From the NCBI GenBank assembly GCA_031260765.1, contig JAISKX010000142.1, forward strand, positions 1 to 7,520: a stretch of DNA of 7,520 nucleotides. Direction: 5' to 3'. Of the stretch, positions 5,715 through 7,520 are shown in pieces (within the stretch, counting starts at the first letter, position 1; each line of letters starts with the position of its first letter). The stretch comes from Endomicrobium sp. (lineage in GTDB: Bacteria > Elusimicrobiota > Endomicrobiia > Endomicrobiales > Endomicrobiaceae). Both the position numbers and the translations under genes were made by a program. Below the pieces are notes generated by a model. It was not told the DNA's origin. It searched no databases and worked only from the letters and a program-made list of their open reading frames with translations.

Positions 5715-5791
5715 ACTCGTTTGCGAATATTTTTGAGTATTTTTTAGGCATGAGAGGCGGTAGGTTTTGGCAATCCCCAAAAGTATTTTAA
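5684..5791 (+). other. Possible out-of-frame C-terminal extension of the EF-Tu-derived gene
   Basis: From the G5 run at 5690-5694 the -1 frame stays open for about 35 codons. It reads VVKQALNSFANIFEY and then FLGMRGGRFW before TAA 5789-5791. It has no start codon placed for independent translation. One extra G in the run, or -1 slippage on GGGG, would join it to residue 202 and extend the protein by about 33 residues. It looks more protein-like than chance, but I recognise no family. Confidence 0.35.
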
Positions 5792-5838
5792 AGTTTTACC
5801 AATTAAGCACGACTGAAAAAAGACCCAAAAGATTGCAA

Positions 5839-5897
5839 ATTTGAGTTAGCCAATGTTTCCTTAATAGAGATGGCGAATACTCTGAATGCAAACAAAT
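5839..5897 (+). pseudogene. Relic of a CFI-box C-terminal tail
   Basis: In one frame this reads NRDGEYSECKQI and then stops, matching LIEAGKYSECKQK in the tail of the downstream CFI-box region (7002-7037). The two share an exact 21-nt stretch (5876-5896 and 7015-7035) with nearby similarity on the 5' side. This points to an earlier copy of the Sel1-CFI gene here, most of it deleted. Confidence 0.6.
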
Positions 5898-6010
5898 CTA
5901 ATTGGAGTTTTTGGCAGAAAAAGAGATGCTTTCTGTTGCTTATACTTTGGGCGGCGCTTGTTTCAGCGTTTGTCAAAAGCAATCATAAATGCAGTAAAAA
6001 TAAAATATAG
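5870..6010 (+). CDS. Possible 46-aa small membrane protein
   Basis: The reading frame from ATG 5870 encodes MANTLNANKSNWSFWQKK, then a hydrophobic run CFLLLILWAALVSAFV (residues 20-35) and a basic tail (KSNHKCSKNKI). This is the shape of a single-pass small membrane protein. The ribosome site is poor (TAGAGA directly adjacent), and the first third overlaps a relic in another frame, so it may be an accidental frame. Its stop overlaps the ribosome site of the Sel1-repeat gene. No family recognised. Confidence 0.25.
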   Translation: MANTLNANKSNWSFWQKKRCFLLLILWAALVSAFVKSNHKCSKNKI

Positions 6011-6022
6011 GAGAATAAAAAC

Positions 6023-6757
6023 ATGGATTATCAAAATGAAGAAATTATAAAAAGAGGATATCAAATCTTAAGGATGATGTTAGGAATGCTTGCTTTAATA
6101 CTCGGTTCGTATTTTTTTCACAGCATTCTTTCATCTTATTTCAAATTTAATAATATTCAAGTAGGCTTCAACACAAGTTTTATATGGTTTTTCATGTTTT
6201 GTTGTTCAGTAGGTTTTCTCATTATTATATCTTGTGCGTTTATTTTTGGAATTTTAGATACAGCCGTAGATACTATAAGTGCTGATAATAGAGTAAAAAC
6301 AATGAAAGGTGGTAATACAACGGTAAAATTTCAAACTCAGAATTCACAAATCAGTTTTAAATCTGTGAACAAATCATTTGAAAGTATTGACAAGATAATT
6401 GAAGAGGCGAAGAAGAAAAAAGCGGCAGAAGAAGGCTTTGCTTCCGTAGATGCATATAGCCGCGCGAATTTTGATACAGCAAAAAAATCTGCAGAACGAG
6501 GAGACATAACGGCTCAATATGAGTTAGGTATGAAATATCGTATGGGGGAAGGAATCCAACAAGATTTTCAAGAAGCAAAAAGATGGATTCAAAAAGCGGC
6601 AGAACAGGGATATGCAGAAGCGCAGTATTTTTTAGGACTAATGCATTATATTGGAAAAGAAATTCCAAAAGATAATCAAGAAGCAAAAAGATGGTTTCAA
6701 AAAGCGGCGGAACAAGGACATGCAGAAGCGCAATCTAATTTAGAAACGATGTTTTAG
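6023..6757 (+). CDS. Two-pass membrane protein with C-terminal Sel1 repeats
   Basis: A 244-aa protein. Two hydrophobic segments (about 16-37 and 51-78) form a hairpin anchor. A polar linker with a basic KKKK stretch (130-133) follows. From about residue 148 there are Sel1-type (TPR-like) repeats: AKKSAERGDITAQYELGMKY, then two nearly identical 36-residue units built on EAKRW-x-QKAAEQG-x-AEAQ. Such solenoids bind partner proteins. AGGAG lies about nine bases before ATG 6023. The stop TAG at 6755-6757 comes directly after NLETMF. In related genes the Sel1 array is followed by a linker and a CFI-box domain, and that domain is present here in the +1 frame. The reading frame is therefore probably only the first two thirds of the ancestral protein. 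Confidence 0.88.
   Translation: MDYQNEEIIKRGYQILRMMLGMLALILGSYFFHSILSSYFKFNNIQVGFNTSFIWFFMFCCSVGFLIIISCAFIFGILDTAVDTISADNRVKTMKGGNTTVKFQTQNSQISFKSVNKSFESIDKIIEEAKKKKAAEEGFASVDAYSRANFDTAKKSAERGDITAQYELGMKYRMGEGIQQDFQEAKRWIQKAAEQGYAEAQYFLGLMHYIGKEIPKDNQEAKRWFQKAAEQGHAEAQSNLETMF
6569..6736 (+). repeat. 108-nt tandem repeat inside the Sel1 array
   Basis: The 59-nt blocks at 6569-6627 and 6677-6735 are near identical (CAAGAAGCAAAAAGATGG...GCAGAAGCGCA), offset by exactly 108 nt or 36 residues. High DNA identity implies recent unit duplication or gene conversion between the Sel1 units. Confidence 0.8.
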
Positions 6758-7082
6758 CAGCGATTGTTTTATTACCACAGCAACTTGTGAGTGTTTAGGC
6801 AGAGGCGATGATTGTTATGAACGCAATGCTTTTAGAAAGTTTAGAGACAATTGGCTTATCAAGCAAGACGATGGTAAAAGCATTATAGAGCAATACTATA
6901 ACGTCGCTCCAAAAATTGTTGAGAAAATCAACAAAATCGTTTAAAGAAAAACAATATACTTGAAAATTTGGAAAGAGCATTTATCCCCATGCCTAAAATT
7001 AATAGAGGCAGGCAAATACTCTGAATGCAAACAAAAGTATATAGCGATGGTGGATGAATTGAAAGAGAGGTTTGGAAAATAG
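6744..7082 (+). pseudogene. CFI-box C-terminal domain, separated from its Sel1 gene by frameshift and nonsense
   Basis: The frame opens after a TAG at 6741-6743 and has no start codon of its own. It reads CFITTATCECLG, GDDCYERNAFRKFRDNWLI, GKSIIEQYYNVAPKIVEKIN, then TAA 6942-6944. The same frame then continues with LKIWKEHLSPCLKLIEAGKY, SECKQKYIAMVDELKERFGK and TAG 7080-7082. This is the complete order of the Cys-rich C-terminal domain known as CFI-box, which in many bacteria follows Sel1 repeats or membrane segments. It can only be reached from the Sel1 frame by a +1 shift between 6744 and 6757, for example at TTT-TAG-C. The in-frame TAA would still remove the last 45 residues. I read it as a decaying gene, with sequencing error as the main alternative. 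Confidence 0.8.
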
Positions 7083-7120
7083 TTGTTTTATAGGAGTTAA
7101 ATTAATTCGGGGGTTTATCA

Positions 7121-7520
7121 ATGTATAAAGTCAATCAAAGCGTATTTTACAGGCAATATGGGGACAATGTTGTTTTGTATCAAACCAAAAGCCGCAAGGC
7201 TTATTTGTTTAATTCTATAGTCAAGGATATTTTAGATTGCATAAAGAAAAACGGAGAAATGCAATCTATCCTTGAGCAATTGAGAGCAATTTATGCCGTA
7301 GAAAACAATTTGGAATTTGAGACAGGCATTAAAGATTTTATCGCTGAATTAGAAAAATCAGAAATAATCTCAAAAGCATATAAGCATAAAGAAAAATCTC
7401 AACCTATTGAAAATACAATAATGGATGCTATTTTAAAAACAGGTTCGCTGTCTTCTGTTTTAATGGAATTGACATATCGTTGCAATGAAAAATGCCGACA
7501 CTGTTATGTTGTTAATGATA
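7121..7520 (+). CDS. Radical SAM enzyme with PqqD-like N-terminus, 3' truncated by the window edge
   Basis: The first 133 residues are visible and no stop occurs before 7520. Residues 1-85 look like a PqqD-like/RRE peptide-binding domain: a strand-turn-strand start (VNQSVFYRQYGDNVVLYQT), RKAYLFNSIVKDIL, then helices ending in FIAELEKSEII. A linker leads to SVLMELTYRCNEKCRHCYV, in which C121, C125 and C128 form the CxxxCxxC site that binds the SAM-cleaving 4Fe-4S cluster. PqqD-like plus radical SAM is the architecture of SPASM-type enzymes that modify ribosomally made peptides. The SPASM part and any precursor peptide would lie beyond the window or in small frames nearby. The start at ATG 7121 has GGGGG seven bases upstream; TAGGAG at 7091 is too far. 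It lies 38 nt after the CFI-box remnant. Confidence 0.88.
   Translation, partial: MYKVNQSVFYRQYGDNVVLYQTKSRKAYLFNSIVKDILDCIKKNGEMQSILEQLRAIYAVENNLEFETGIKDFIAELEKSEIISKAYKHKEKSQPIENTIMDAILKTGSLSSVLMELTYRCNEKCRHCYVVND

Noticed and set aside
4991..5751. Long minus-strand frames opposite the EF-Tu-derived gene (4991-5707 and 5284-5751)
   Set aside because: They are mirrors of a clearly coding plus strand. Their proteins are Ser/Leu/Pro-rich without family motifs and lack convincing ribosome sites.

Overview
The window looks like a piece of a low-GC bacterial chromosome. Genes are bacterial in style, with strong AAGGAG/AGGAGG ribosome sites and four-base ATGA overlaps. The mix suggests a host-associated or anaerobic bacterium with a decaying or repeat-rich accessory region: a PIN toxin-antitoxin pair, a DUF4160/DUF2442 remnant, Sel1 repeats with a CFI-box C-terminal domain, and a radical SAM peptide-maturase-like gene. 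I cannot name the lineage from sequence alone.

Left part, 1-3444, minus strand: a four-gene run read from right to left. It holds an AMP-forming acyl-CoA synthetase, a membrane-anchored DUF192 protein overlapping it by 4 nt, a YqeY/GatB-like protein, and a periplasmic nitroreductase/SagB-like protein broken by one extra base. An 89-bp element that carries two hairpins and the Shine-Dalgarno site is duplicated in front of the last two genes. A 17-bp-stem terminator closes the run.

Middle, 3445-4925, plus strand: a divergent promoter region, then an AbrB-like antitoxin and a PIN-domain (VapC-like) toxin. Next comes a 14-codon relic of a DUF4160 gene translationally coupled to an intact DUF2442 gene. 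Short palindromic repeats flank these genes. The section ends with a large nested inverted repeat in which one arm (4870-4886) can take part either in an upstream hairpin or in a classical terminator.

Right part, 5088-7520, plus strand: the most unusual section. It starts with a 208-aa protein clearly derived from the GTPase domain of elongation factor Tu, with a rewritten P-loop, a deleted G3 region and no domains II/III. Its C-terminus may continue in the -1 frame. Then come a relic of a CFI-box tail, a two-pass membrane Sel1-repeat protein whose CFI-box domain lies in the +1 frame just after its stop, and the start of a radical SAM enzyme with a PqqD-like N-terminal region and a CxxxCxxC cluster motif. 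That enzyme runs off the window edge.

Two genes (nitroreductase and Sel1-CFI) are each broken in a way that fits one extra base in a short homopolymer. This could be real decay, sequencing indels or, for the Sel1 gene, +1 slippage at TTT-TAG-C. An additional in-frame TAA inside the CFI-box region favours decay there.
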